Origin: Clarkia xantiana subsp. parviflora
Lineage: Eukaryota; Streptophyta; Magnoliopsida; Myrtales; Onagraceae
Direction of reading: 5' to 3'
Assembly: GCA_036873135.1 (NCBI GenBank)
Contig: JAPTYO010000034.1
Coordinates: 248,001 to 312,000 of the forward strand
DNA length: 64,000 nucleotides
A program made the position numbers and the translations under genes. Shown here piece after piece: positions 53,305 to 63,879 of the stretch. The notes under the pieces were generated by a model. The model did no database searches. It saw only the letters and a program-made list of their open reading frames with translations, and was not told where the DNA came from. Every line of letters starts with the position of its first letter. Position 1 is the first letter of the stretch.

Positions 53305-54659
53305 GTCCCTTTTTAAAAGCTTGATGATGGTGTCATCGTTCTTCCTTTGCTAGGCTTGGTGTCCTTGAGGGTTTTTGATGGAAGTGTATTCCATTACCTG
53401 GGATGAGCTTTCCAAGTGTAGTTGTATCTCCTGCCTATTTTGTGAAATCATAAAGATCCGCTGGAGGTGTTTTCCTCTGATGGTGGGCGTTACCCATGTG
53501 ATATGATTTCCTCTATTTTTGGAGGGATGTGTTCGCGGCTACTCCCTCTTATGCTTATGGGCGTTTGTGGGGAGGGCATGTTGTGGCTGGTGCCCCCTTG
53601 TATACCAATGCCAGATGGGATCCTTTGACGGGCTTGGCCCTAGGATGCTTAGTGGAAGGTTGTGGTAGGGGTAATCCTTTGTGACCTTCATGGTAGTTTC
53701 TCTATAGGATGTTGGGAGTGCTCAACTTATTTTTGTAAGTGAGCCTTCCATCTTGTGATCTTTCCCAGAAACTTGACCTTATAGGTGTTCTTTGGGATTG
53801 AGGAATCTGTTGCTTGTGCATCTCTTGATTGGCGACGGCCTTTTACTGATTCTTCTAGTGGTCCACCTGTGTATATATATATCACGGAGCCCGAAGGCGT
53901 CCGGTATGGTCATTCTTGGAAAACATGTTGATATCAAGTATCAAAATCTACCCCTTTTAGGGAGTTGACTTGTTATGCAGTTAAATTAAATAAGAGGATA
54001 TGGGAAGGATATGGGTGTGGGGTGTTGATATCCCCTGCTTCCTTGGTAATGTAATTGTTTTCCTCTGTTAGTCTGTGTGTATTTCTTCCACTTGAGGAAT
54101 ATAAGGTCGTATCCTTGCAAGGTGGACTATGTGGAGGTGTATCCTTCATGTATGCTATGTGCGATCTCACTCTACTATGTCTCTCCATGAGGCTTCCCAT
54201 TGTAGTAGCTATGTGCTGACGTGGTGTGGTACTCTATGAGTCCCCTGTTCAAATCCTTGTCTTTTCAACTCCTCCCCTGTCCTAGGGGGATGTGTGCCAA
54301 GGGTTGTCATGCACAAGGGGTTTGGATCTGTTGTGCTGTATCATGGGTAGGTGGTTGCCTTGTTGTGTTGTTGGGACTATGTCCCTCCCTTTGAGCTTTC
54401 CTTGGTATGTCCCTTAGTCATGTCTGTAGTGATACGGACTGTATGTGTACATTGCCAGGGTGGATGTTGGAACTCCTATATCCTTGTTGGTCTGGCATGT
54501 ATGTCCTCCCTTAGTGCGGTGTATGTCCCTGTTGGGGTACTTGGTTGAATCCATGCCTCCTTGGAGGTCTTGCCTGTCTATCTGCCCCCATGGGGGTGTA
54601 TGCCCTGGCATCCTGCTGTGTCTGTTGCTGCCTTGGAGGCACAAATTGCTGTCTTCCCT

Positions 54660-55225
54660 CTAGGAGTGGCCCTGGTTATCTCTCATTTGTTCTTCTCGCT
54701 GCCTTGTTCGAGGGTGCGAGTGGTGTTCTTCTTCTGGGTCTTGTTCTTCCTCATGAACTTCTTCTTCTTCATGCTGGTGTTGCCTTCTCTGTCTGTTCCT
54801 CAGAGTCTCTATATGGGCTAGCAGCTCATCCAATGCGTTCATCAACCTCGGAGTCACTGTCTGTGCTCCTTGCGAGTATGCGGGCCTTATGTTGGTTGTG
54901 TGGGCACGATTGTCGTTCCTTTGAGTTAATATTCCATATGGATACCCTTGAGGTTGTGCCTCATAGTAGTACCCCTGTGGGGGTGCCGTGTATTGGGATG
55001 GCACTCCTTGTTGCCCCCCTGTCCCTGTGGCTTCCTAGTCAATGGAGTTGGAGCTGTGGAAGCCTCCTCCCTGCTTGTTAGGCTGGGGTGCCTGTGGGGC
55101 TACTTGAGGCTCTGGTGTGCAGGCTGTTTCTCTGGGTTAGGCTGCCTTGCTGGAGGTATAGGCTGTCTCTCTCGCCTATTGCCCCCAGGTGGGCGGTGAT
55201 GCCCAGATACTAAGCTGTTCGTCAT
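54660..55225 (-). pseudogene. Gag-like N-terminal fragment of the Gypsy element
   Basis: An ATG at 55225, 32 bases beyond the primer site, opens MTNSLVSGHHRPPGGNRRER and then hits a stop. The Gly/Tyr/Pro/Gln-rich coding sense resumes in another frame (PSQYTAPPQGYYYEAQPQGY), leading into LMNALDELLAHIETLRNRQR and a Glu/His-rich tail. This position and composition fit the leader and N-terminus of gag in Tat elements. It contains at least one frameshift. Confidence 0.55.
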
Positions 55226-55256
55226 CGCTCTTGTTATTGCCAGGCTTTCTGTTCGA

Positions 55257-55274
55257 AGCCCACAGACGGCGCCA
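55257..55274 (-). other. Retrotransposon primer-binding site
   Basis: TGGCGCCGTCTGTGGGC on the minus strand, two bases inside the LTR end (CTAACA at 55277). This sequence is characteristic of Tat/Ogre-type Gypsy elements, where it is complementary to a tRNA 3' end. It sets the element's orientation. Confidence 0.8.
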
Positions 55275-55276
55275 TG

Positions 55277-56327
55277 TGTTAGGTTATAAAGTCTAGGTCA
55301 ACGGGTCGTCAATCTAGAATTTATCTCCCACTAATGAAATATCGGGTTCAGTGCTCCTAGGACTAGTCGTTCTGATCCGTGCCCTTATACTCCCTTGGGG
55401 TAGTCGTTCTGATCCCTGCCCTTATACTCTCTTGGGGTAGTCGTTCTGATATGTGTCCTTCTCTTCTCTCCTTGTGACCTCCTTTCCTTCTCTCCTTCTG
55501 ACCTCCTTTCCTTCTCTCCTTCTGACCTCCTTTCCTTCTCTCCTTCTGACCTCCTGAGGCTTGTCCTACTGCTCTCTGCTCTTCTGCTTCCTTGGTTCTC
55601 TTCTCCTTGCCACCCTGCAAGAGGGGCAATACCAGGCACAGAGGGGGGGGGGGGTGGTGCCTGATGAACCCTCTCCGATGCCTAAGTCAGTACGGTTTTA
55701 GAGAGATAAAGCTAGAGAGATGTCAGAGCAAAATTGTACAACTTGCCAAGATGATCAAATGAGTTGTGAAGGTGGGGTATTTATAGGCAACGGTGTCATT
55801 AAGGTGGCTTAATGACATCGTTAACCTTTAAACACAATTAATTAACCTTTAAGCACATAATTAAGACCTTAGGATTCGGAGAAGGTAGGCGGAGTGGACC
55901 GAGCGTGGGAGTCCGAAAATGGTGCCGGGGCCCTTGGGGGGAGGAGAAATCTGACCCCCAGGGGTAGGGGTTGGGTGAGGGCACCCAACCCCTCCTAGGG
56001 AGGATGGGGTTGGCCAACCCCATCCCCCCTAGGGGAGATCGGGTTGGCCGACCCGATCTCTCCTAGGAGAGATCGGGTTGGTCCACCCGATCTCCCCTAG
56101 GGGAGATCGGGTTGGCTGACCCGATCTCCCCTAGGGGAGGTCGGGTGTGGCCACCCAACCTCACCTAGGCGAGTCTGACTCGGCCGGACGAGCGCTTCGG
56201 CCTCGTCCGAGCCGTTGGTGTTTTCGCGAAGAGTTCGGGTTGAAGTTTCGATTTACAATCATAAATGGGACGATAAAAATGTAACGGTTCGGAAGTCAAC
56301 GGGTTCAAATTGGGCGTATATCCATCA
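55277..56327 (-). repeat. Gypsy LTR, right copy (element 5' LTR)
   Basis: 1051 bp. Compared with the left copy I count four substitutions plus two length differences (a 22-bp segment and the G-run). It includes the same 34-bp palindromic array at 55965-56168. Confidence 0.93.
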
Positions 56328-58135
56328 GGGGACTTTCTGCCATTGTTGGGGAAGCTTGGGTTCAACAGTGTAAGTAAGAAGAAGTTGCAGAAATTGCAGG
56401 TGAAGAGAGACAAGCTCATGCAAACCCTAGTTGATGAAATCAAGAGTACAGTTGAAGATGAAGGGAATAATATGAATATGAATATGATTCAGGTTTTGTT
56501 GTCAAGACAAAAAACAGAGCCTGAGTTTTATTCTGATCTTACCATCACTAACCTCATGAGTGTAAGTAAATTAAACTCTTGATCATCTCATTATTAGCTA
56601 GGGTTTTGGTTTCCGAATTTATACAAAGTTGCAAAACGTTAGCTTCGTCTAATTTAATTGCTATTAAATGGGTAACGTGACGGAAAAATATGTATTTTAT
56701 TTATTGTCGTGTTCTATTTTCTATGCAAATTGCTAGCTGAACGTTTAAAAAATATAATTTAGTAAATGAATTTTGTTATGTGTTATAATGTAATTTAATT
56801 AAGTAAAAATTATGTTTTTTTTTTTTTTTTTCACTAATTCATTATTATATTACTTTAGATAAGATATTTATATATGTATATGTATTGCGCAGCTTCTAAT
56901 AGCAGCAGGGACTGAGACGATATTATATACGTTAGAATGGGCGATGACGCTTTTACTGAATCATCCAGAGGTATTATTTTTAAGGAAATATTTAAATATG
57001 TTTAAAAAAGGAACTTTTTACGAGTCTCAGTTAGATTCGAAATGTGTTACTCATCAGTCAGTAATAACTCAATTCACTAAGTTATTAAATAGGAATGCTT
57101 TCATTGACCTGAGCTTGCGTCAAACAATTTCTTATGCTCTTGGAGTTCATGTTTGGAACGAGGACCGGTCCTATGCGACCTGTGACTTATCCTAGTCGCT
57201 CAAAACTCAAAATCAATCATAACTCAACTAACTGAGCTTGGAAGTTTACTCTGACTAGGCTCATCACTGAAGAAATGGTCTCCAAGATCATATGAACATG
57301 TTTGATAGAGGCTCGAGGCAAAATGAGCCCCTTAACTAGGTGAATCGAGTCATTGTTAACTAATAAGTATCAATTTTCAATCCCGAGGCTCTTCAAAATA
57401 TTTAAAAAAAAAAAAGTGAGGCTCCAAAAACTCACTAACAAATAGTTGATACTCTAAAATGCTATTTTCCCTTAAAAATATTATTTTGTTTGATTAAATT
57501 ATATTATGATTGGGTTTTATTTCCTATATTTAGTATATATAACAATTTAGTTTTACTTGGTTAACAAGTCATCAATATCTCAGGTACTAAAGAAGGCACA
57601 AGCCGAGATCGACACCATGGTGGGGTTCGATCGCTTAGTAATCGAGTCGGACCTTGTAAATCTCCCTTACCTTCATTGCATCATTGCTGAGACCTTGCGA
57701 ATGTATCCACCCGGGCCGCTAGGAATCCCCCACGAATCATCTGACGACTGCGTCGTAGGAGGCTACCTTGTCCCTAAAGGGACAACGCTGTTACTTAACC
57801 TTTACGCAATCCACAGGGACCCCAGTCACTGGCCGGACGCAAACAAGTTCAAACCGGAGCGGTTCGAGGGAACAGAATTAGGGGCCAAGTTCAACTATAA
57901 GTTGATGCCATTCGGAGCGGGGCGGAGAATTTGCCCCGGTGAGAACCTCGCGCTTAAGATGGTGGGTCTCGCCCTGGGCGCGCTAATTCAGTGCTTCGAA
58001 TGGGATCGGGTGAGCCATGAGCTCGTGGACATGACCGAGGGGATGGGTCTGACCATGACTAAGGCTAAGCCGTTGATGGCCAAATGCCGACTCCGTCGAG
58101 ACATCGAACCGGTTCTTTTCCAAATGGAAGCATAA

Positions 58136-59024
58136 AAGAGAAATTCGAATAAATAAGTGATCATATATCGAGTCATTAAAATATGCAATTTTATGCTATA
58201 AGATTATGATGAACTATCAATCACGAACAAATAGTTGTATCCGTTATAATTTCCTTCGAACTGGACACTAAATGAGTATGCATTTGTCACATGATGTATC
58301 AAGATGAATTTGTCAAAAAATTGAAAGGACTGTAACAAAATATATTCAACTGGACGATCATTTGAAAGACACATGTAAAACTAGGTGAATTATGCATTTA
58401 ATACACATTTCTTTATAATCCTTTCAATTACCGAATTCATCTTAGGTATATATTAAACGACTTCACGTGGACACTATATACTACTTTTCTGTCCAATTTT
58501 GACAGGAATTATAGTAGATGTAGAAATTTGCTCGTAAACCGAAAGTTCCTATAACTTTTTATTTTTTAGTTCGGGTAACAATTCGTAATTTTTTCAAAGA
58601 GTTCCACTAAACCTTAATCTCGAGTTCCACAAACCGTGGATCATACATCTTCTTCGTGCTACTCATGATATCAGTATTATTATATATATATATTTTTTTT
58701 TTTTTAATTTCAATAGTGATCTTTGCAGTTTGCACAGTTTATTTTACACAAGTAAATGATCCTTCTTCTAGAATCCTCGTATATTTTATGGCATTTGCCA
58801 GTTCTGTTCATTTTTATCCATCCAATATAGAAGTAGTGTTTTTTTTAATTTTTTTTTGGCCAAGTGTTTCTTAATTATGCTTTTATGAAATTAAAATATT
58901 CAATCTGACTGTTTCTGGATATTAGTTTATTTATTTATTTATTTTTGTAGAGTGTTCTAAGGGCTTGTCGGATAAATAAATAATTAAATAAATAAATAAA
59001 TACTTCGTTTATTTACTTACTTCG
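58136..59024. other. Downstream of P450; contains an I29-gene leader fragment
   Basis: Mostly AT-rich, with the probable P450 3'UTR at its start. At about 58608-58675 the sequence aligns with the leader and start of the prodomain gene at 60930-61015 ('gagttccacaaaccgtgga', 'tcatacatcttcttcNtg'), with the start codon changed to GTG. A TAAA/ATTT-rich simple repeat follows at 58925-59005. Confidence 0.55.
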
Positions 59025-59233
59025 TTTCAGATTATACTTTGTCAATAATTTCAGGTTATATTTATGAGATTTTTATTCATTATGACCTGACTCGGTGCAA
59101 GTAAATATTATTTTAGCTCTATCATAATTTTGTTACGGATAATGAATAATATTTATTTGCACCGAGTCAGGTCATAATGAATAAAAACCTCATAAAGTAT
59201 AATCTGAAATTATTGACAAAGTATAATCTGAAA
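59025..59233. mobile_element. Fold-back element with long inverted arms
   Basis: The left arm 'tttcagattatactttgtc' through 'cattatgacctgactcggtg' is repeated inverted as 'caccgagtcaggtcataatg' through 'gacaaagtataatctgaaa'. The unpaired centre is about 40 bp. No coding capacity and no clear target duplication. Confidence 0.8.
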
Positions 59234-59319
59234 CTATTGAATGATAATAATGAATGAAATGTTAAATTGTTATATCATATTAAATAGTTAATCGAGTTAA
59301 TATTCACATTTTTACTTAA

Positions 59320-59769
59320 ATTTTCATTAAATTACAAATCGCTATCTGGGCTTTGATTTTTTTAGAATTGGTTACCTAAACTTTCAATTATCGAGCAAAT
59401 TGCTATCTTTGTTTCGATTTCTGTCAAATTGAACTGAAAATGAGAATGTTCCGACCACGTGGGGTCTCTTAGTGTGTACTCAATATGGAATCATATATAA
59501 ATTGAAATGACTTCAATTGGATACTTAATTGGACATCGCCCCAATACTAACGGTGTCTTTCAATTGACCTTCTAATTGAATGTATTTTGCTGCGATCCTT
59601 TGAATTTACATGTGACCGGAACATGCTCAATTTCTTCCAGTTTGACAAAAACTAAAACATAGGTAACAATTTCTCAAATTTGAAAGTTTGTGCGGGCAAT
59701 TTAAATAAATTAAAATTCAGGTAACGATTTGTAATTGAACCAAAATTCAAGTAGCAATTTGGTTACTAA
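59320..59769. mobile_element. Degenerate fold-back element
   Basis: The arms share inverted phrases ('aaattacaaatcgctatctg' against 'aggtaacgatttgtaattg', and 'ttctgtcaaattgaactg' against 'cagtttgacaaaaact'). The ends are not sharp. It adjoins the target site used by the next hAT MITE. Confidence 0.45.
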
Positions 59770-60406
59770 TAGGGATGACAACGGGTCTCGGGGCCCCGCT
59801 GACCCGCGGGGCCCCGACCCGGTTTTGACCCGCCGACCTGCGGGTCACGGGTCGGGTCCGGGGCGGGTCGGGCTCGGGTCGGGGCGGGTCCGGGTCCGGG
59901 TCTAGAGACCCGGGGCCCCGTAGACCCGCCCCGAAATCCATATGTATATAATTTTTTTTTTTTAATTTTTTTATGTTAATATGATCTAACATTTAATAAA
60001 AAAATATGGTTAATATAGTACCTATATAAATAACATGGACCAAATAGATTTATATTTAGATTATTAGGATTTGTTAATTTGGTGTTTGGATTTAAATTTG
60101 TATTTGTAATGAATTTGATGTGTTTGTTGTTTATATTTGATTGATGTTAGATTTATGTTTTGAATTTATATATAATGTAATATTTTGACAAAAAAAAATT
60201 GTATTTAATATTGAAAAGTTAAAAAAAAAAAAAAAAAAAATGTTCATATGACGGGGCGGGTCGGGGCCCCGCGGGTCGACCCGCGGGATTGTTGACCCGA
60301 CCCGACCCGAAAGGCCCATTTGGCCGGGGCCGGGTCAGCCAGGCCGACCGCGGGGCGGGTCCGGGGCTGCAAAAACCTGCCCCGACCCGCCCCGTTGCCA
60401 TCCCTA
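59770..60406. mobile_element. hAT MITE, GC-rich ends
   Basis: Starts TAGGGATGACAACGGG and ends CCCCGTTGCCATCCCTA. It is flanked by the exact 8-bp duplication GTTACTAA (59762-59769 and 60407-60414). The ends are rich in GGGTC/GACCC runs and the centre is AT-rich with an A-run of about 18 at 60223-60240. No transposase. Confidence 0.9.
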
Positions 60407-60959
60407 GTTACTAACCCTAGTTAAAATTAAATAATTTAATAAGTTCCAAACTCACGAGGACCGAATTTCATTTTACCAATTCATAAAAGTTATAAACTCT
60501 AAATTGACATAAATAAATTATATTTATACATATATCTCAAATTTCACCAAAACCCGTGATCACAAAAGTAAACCGTATCTTTCACGGTAGTTTTATTAAA
60601 TTGTATCTCTTAATCACCCTTAATAACATATAATATATTACACATGCTACTTTATTTTATATAATTTTCATAATAAAAAATTGACATGATAATTTATTAT
60701 AATTATTTGGATATAAATGCACATGCACGCACCCTGGCACCACGCCAAATCCTTTAGTTTATGATAAAACGAGAAGCATAAGGATCATAAATAAATCATA
60801 TATATAAAAATTTAATAAAAAAAACATAGATCAAGCCCCCAATATTTGACTTTTTTATATATAAAATAAAAAATTAACCTCAAGTGGCTCTTCTTTTATA
60901 AGTCCATGTATCTCTCTTATGCACTCATAAACCCTAATTAATCTCTAGTTCCACAAACC

Positions 60960-61277
60960 ATGGATCAAAAATACATTTGTTTCATCTTCTTCATGTTATT
61001 CATCATGTTATCAATATCATCTTCAACCGCCTGTCACTTGCGATCGTCAGATAATAATAATGTCATGATGTCCATCTTTGAGTCGTGGCTTGCCGAGCAC
61101 GGCAAGTCCTACAACTCCGTTGACGAGAAGCTGAAGCGGTTCGAGGTTTTCGCGGCAAATTTCCGGCTCGTTCAGGAGGTGAACTCCGATTCATCCCAGA
61201 TCTTCCGGCTCAGTCTGAACCGGTTCAGTGACATCGCCATAGATGATTTCCGGTCCATTGGAATTGTTCGCGCCTAA
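60960..61277 (+). CDS. Stand-alone I29 prodomain protein (papain-type propeptide)
   Basis: A 105-aa frame ending at TAA. Residues 1-25 are a hydrophobic signal peptide (FIFFMLFIMLSISSSTAC). Residues about 36-99 are a cathepsin-propeptide inhibitor (I29) domain: IFESWLAEHGKSYNSVDEKL, then the ERFNIN helix with Glu56, Arg60, Phe64, Asn67, Val71 (usually Ile) and Asn75, then SLNRFSDIAIDDFRS matching the GNFD-type motif. In papain-like proteases this domain blocks the active site and is followed by a Cys-His-Asn catalytic domain of about 215 residues. Here the frame stops after SIGIVRA and I see no catalytic domain in the next 1.5 kb. It may be a secreted or vacuolar inhibitor of cysteine proteases, as known for some propeptide-like proteins, or the first exon of a broken protease. 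A TATA-like 'cttttataag' lies at about 60893. No obvious inactivating mutation is visible within the frame. Confidence 0.8.
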   Translation: MDQKYICFIFFMLFIMLSISSSTACHLRSSDNNNVMMSIFESWLAEHGKSYNSVDEKLKRFEVFAANFRLVQEVNSDSSQIFRLSLNRFSDIAIDDFRSIGIVRA

Positions 61278-61976
61278 ACTTCGGTTTGTAATTTCGCACT
61301 ACTTCGATTCCACACGGAAATGAAACAACACAGCTATTGTAAAAAAAATCCAATTTGGATTTTAAATTTAGCTTAAGATTAGATTGCTTATTCACACAGA
61401 TTACAAACAAAATGTACATCGGTGTGTAATTTCTCTCAAATATATTTTTCTAGTTATTTGATATGAAATCAGTGTGAGAAATATGATGATATTGTTAAAC
61501 CATTTTTTGTGTACAACCTATGTGTAGAGTCTATCAATATTGATGAAGAATCGTTGTCTAAAGATAAATTTATCAATTTCAACGTGGATATACCAGCATA
61601 TAATTAATAATAAGATATTTATATTTTTTTATGTATTGGGATTATTTGGGCATTTTTTTTTTTTTGGGTTAATCCTTTCGTCAATTCGGGTAGTCTCGTT
61701 AAACTCAGAATATGATGGATATACGTCTAATTGTGACATCAATCCGACTTAATAACGGAAATACCCGGCTCCAAGTTAGACATCTTCAACGGATTCGACT
61801 AACGAAAAGTACGATTTTGGCTAAGTCCTCAAGATAGACCAAAGGACACACACGAATGGTCGAAAAGAATCAATCCGCCCGAACTAATTGATCCGAGCGA
61901 ATTGATCCGCCCAAACTAATTGATCCGAGGGGTTCATTCGCTCGAATCAAATGGAATGATCTGAGCGGATTATTTA
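61278..61976. other. Downstream of the prodomain gene, no gene recognised
   Basis: AT-rich DNA, with short repeats of 'aattgatccgagcg' / 'aactaattgatccg' at 61870-61965. I looked for a continuation of the protease (a QGxCGSCW-type block) and did not see one. Confidence 0.5.
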
Positions 61977-62392
61977 CAGATTTGGATTACTTATAGCTAG
62001 ACGTGTCAACATCTTTTTGTACATCTACACGAAGAACAACTCGAACCTCTACACCGACTTGTGAACCCCTATGTTGCCAAACAAACTTATCGTAATGTAT
62101 CCGCAGTTAACAAGAAAATTATCCTATGTTGCTCAGATCGTCGTTAATCCTATATGGAATAGTGTTATTCCAGATAATTATTCGTCGTTAATCCTATATG
62201 GAATAGTGTTATTCCAGGATAATTATATGAATAGTGTTATTCCAGAATAATTATCTTGTTGACCGCGAATACGCTGCGATAAGTTTGTTTGGCAACATAG
62301 GGGTTCACAAGTCGGTGTAGAGGTTCGAGTTGTTCTTCGTGTAGATGTACAAAAAGATGTTGACATGCCTAGCTATAAGTAATCCAAATCTG
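61977..62392. mobile_element. Fold-back element with about 130-bp inverted arms
   Basis: The left arm starts CAGATTTGGATTACTTATAG and passes 'gtcaacatctttttgtacat' and 'aacccctatgttgccaaaca'. The right arm repeats these inverted and ends CTATAAGTAATCCAAATCTG. The centre holds two direct copies of 'tatggaatagtgttattcca'. Target duplication not evident. No coding. Confidence 0.85.
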
Positions 62393-62686
62393 CAAGTTAT
62401 TCCCTCAGCCAAAAGTGGATCTAACAGCAAGCACTACCCCAAGAGGGTTTATCCAAACAAAAATAATGCACGTTCCGATTTGCTATTCTGAGGAAGTCCG
62501 ACTCTAGTCACTGTGGCACATGCAGTAATATTTGCCAACTCTGATGACATATTCACCATAATCAGATGTCGGATTGTTCGGAACACAATCATCGGACCGT
62601 GTATCATTATTCTTATCCAAAAGAAAGATGCTTAACATTCCGACTGTTAAATGTCGAGATGTTCCGACTGTTAGGGACTTTAAAAA

Positions 62687-62925
62687 TAGGGCTGGCAATT
62701 TGGGCCCGTTACGATGGATCGACACGAACACGACACGAAAAATTACGGGTTTGGATTTAATATTGATGGCACGGCACGACACGATATAGCACGATAATTT
62801 TAAAATTTTAGTTTAAATTTTTTTATATTTTATTCAAGGTTTTTCATGTTGAGCCGTGTTGGGCTGACCCCCAGAACACGACACGAAACTAGCACGACAC
62901 GAATACGCACGAAATACCAACCCTA
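62687..62925. mobile_element. Small hAT MITE
   Basis: Starts TAGGGCTGGCAATTTGGGC and ends AATACCAACCCTA. It is flanked by the exact 8-bp duplication TTTAAAAA (62679-62686 and 62926-62933). Subterminal 'cgacacgaacacgacacg' and 'gcacgacacgaatacgcacg' repeats. 239 bp, no coding. Confidence 0.88.
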
Positions 62926-63261
62926 TTTAAAAATACCCTGCAAGTTGACATAAATTACCCAACTTGCCACTGTCTCTAATTCGGAACTTCTCGGAATGTC
63001 CTAGTAAGGACCAATAAAATTACGATTTAAAGGATTGGCGCATGTTTGATCCAAGCTCAAATATACCATTACATCTCCGAAACACTAGTTTTTTTATTGG
63101 CAGCTAACCCTACACTCAAACCAAATCTGTTCTTCAGCCAATGCACAAAATCTCAGATCCTAACCAACAAAAAAATAGAACACCAGTTCATCCTCAACCA
63201 CTCCCAGCTGAGTCACTCATTTTTAACAGCAACAACAAAGAATTCAAAACCCTAAAACTCA
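62926..63261. other. 3' flank of the HSP70 gene
   Basis: On the minus strand this is the region following the HSP70 stop and should contain its 3'UTR. No other feature recognised. Confidence 0.5.
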
Positions 63262-63879
63262 TCACTTCTTCACCTCCTCATAATCCGCCTCGGGCGCTTG
63301 TTCGCCTCCCGAAGAACCACCCGAACCCGAACCCGAACCCTTTGACATGTGCTCTCCAATCTTCGACACAGCCTTGTTCGCTACATCCAACTTCGCCTTA
63401 ATCTCATCTGCATTCTCACCAGCCATGGCAGTCCTCAAATCCGAAACCGCAGTTTCAATCTCCGTGGCGATCTCGGATGGGATTTTCTCTCTATACTCGG
63501 ACAAACTCTTCTCGATGCTGTATATGGTGGTGTCTGCGCTGTTTCTGATGTCGATGAGGGCTTTCCTCTCCTGATCCTTCTGAGAGTGGAGCTCGGCTTC
63601 TTTCACCATCTTCTGGATTTCGTCGTCTGAGAGCCCACCGGAGGATCGAATCGTGATTTGTTGTTCTTTGGCTGTGGCCTTGTCTTTGGCAGAGACGGTG
63701 ACGATACCGTTGGCGTCGATGTCGAAGGTTACTTCGATCTGGGGCATGCCTCGTGGTGCTGGTGGGATTCCGACAAGTTCGAATTCGCCGAGCATCTTGT
63801 TGTCTGATGCCATCTCGCGTTCGCCTTGGAGAACTTTGATGCCCACCTGGGTTTGGTTGTCTGCTGCTGTTGAAAATAC
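63262..63879 (-). CDS. Mitochondrial HSP70, last exon
   Basis: The minus-strand exon begins after the acceptor TTGCTAG|G with [20 protein letters not shown] and continues through the substrate-binding domain ([20 protein letters not shown]) and the helical lid ([20 protein letters not shown]). It ends with a Gly/Ser-rich linker and [13 protein letters not shown]. The YEEVKK terminus marks the plant mitochondrial HSP70 subfamily; cytosolic forms end EEVD. These chaperones drive protein import and folding in the matrix and work with GrpE/Mge1 and J-proteins. The N-terminal exons (ATPase domain, presequence) lie beyond the right edge, so the gene is cut by the window, not broken. The intron from 63880 onward ends at the window edge with 'aacctataaactgtc', which looks like a family B MITE end. 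Confidence 0.95.
   Translation of the reverse strand, partial: VFSTAADNQTQVGIKVLQGEREMASDNKMLGEFELVGIPPAPRGMPQIEVTFDIDANGIVTVSAKDKATAKEQQITIRSSGGLSDDEIQKMVKEAELHSQKDQERKALIDIRNSADTTIYSIEKSLSEYREKIPSEIATEIETAVSDLRTAMAGENADEIKAKLDVANKAVSKIGEHMSKGSGSGSGGSSGGEQAPEADYEEVKK

Larger units (their letters stand above)
46285..56327 (-). mobile_element. Large LTR retrotransposon, Ty3/Gypsy Tat-like, non-autonomous
   Basis: A 10,043-bp element with direct LTRs and an exact 5-bp target duplication GGGGA (46280-46284 and 56328-56332). Orientation is minus. Next to the right-hand LTR the minus strand reads TGGCGCCGTCTGTGGGC (55274-55258), the primer-site style of Tat/Athila Gypsy elements, and next to the left-hand LTR a tract CTCGGGGGCATG is the polypurine tract. 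Inside are a gag-like fragment, a Tat-type protease relic, large tandem-repeat arrays and an open frame on the opposite strand near the 3' LTR. I find no reverse transcriptase, RNase H or integrase, so it must have moved using another element's enzymes. LTR identity points to very recent insertion. Confidence 0.92.
45275..58135 (+). pseudogene. CYP81: CYP81-type cytochrome P450 interrupted by a 10-kb retrotransposon
   Basis: Coding pieces: 45275-45781, about 46124-46284, 56333-56561, 56893-56970 and 57584-58135. The N-terminus has a membrane anchor and the hinge NLPPTPFPIIPVIGHLHLL. CYP81 phrases follow: VVFANRPRLLFGKYLGNDYT and SPYGENWRNLRKMVSVEILS. Downstream are IGDFLPLLG, the I-helix AAGTETILYTLEWAM, K-helix AETLRMYPP, PERF block FKPERFEG and heme loop FGAGRRICPGENLA. 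CYP81 enzymes are ER-bound monooxygenases of specialised metabolism, for example of isoflavonoids, lignans and indole glucosinolates; the substrate is not predictable here. The retrotransposon enters codon GGG GA|C, and removing it with one target copy restores the frame across IGDFLP. Around 45782-46123 the gene is unusual: a CACTA-like end lies there and the usual block following VEMxSxFFE is not conserved, so it is either an odd intron or earlier damage. Introns 56562-56892 and 56971-57583 are GT-AG. Confidence 0.88.
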
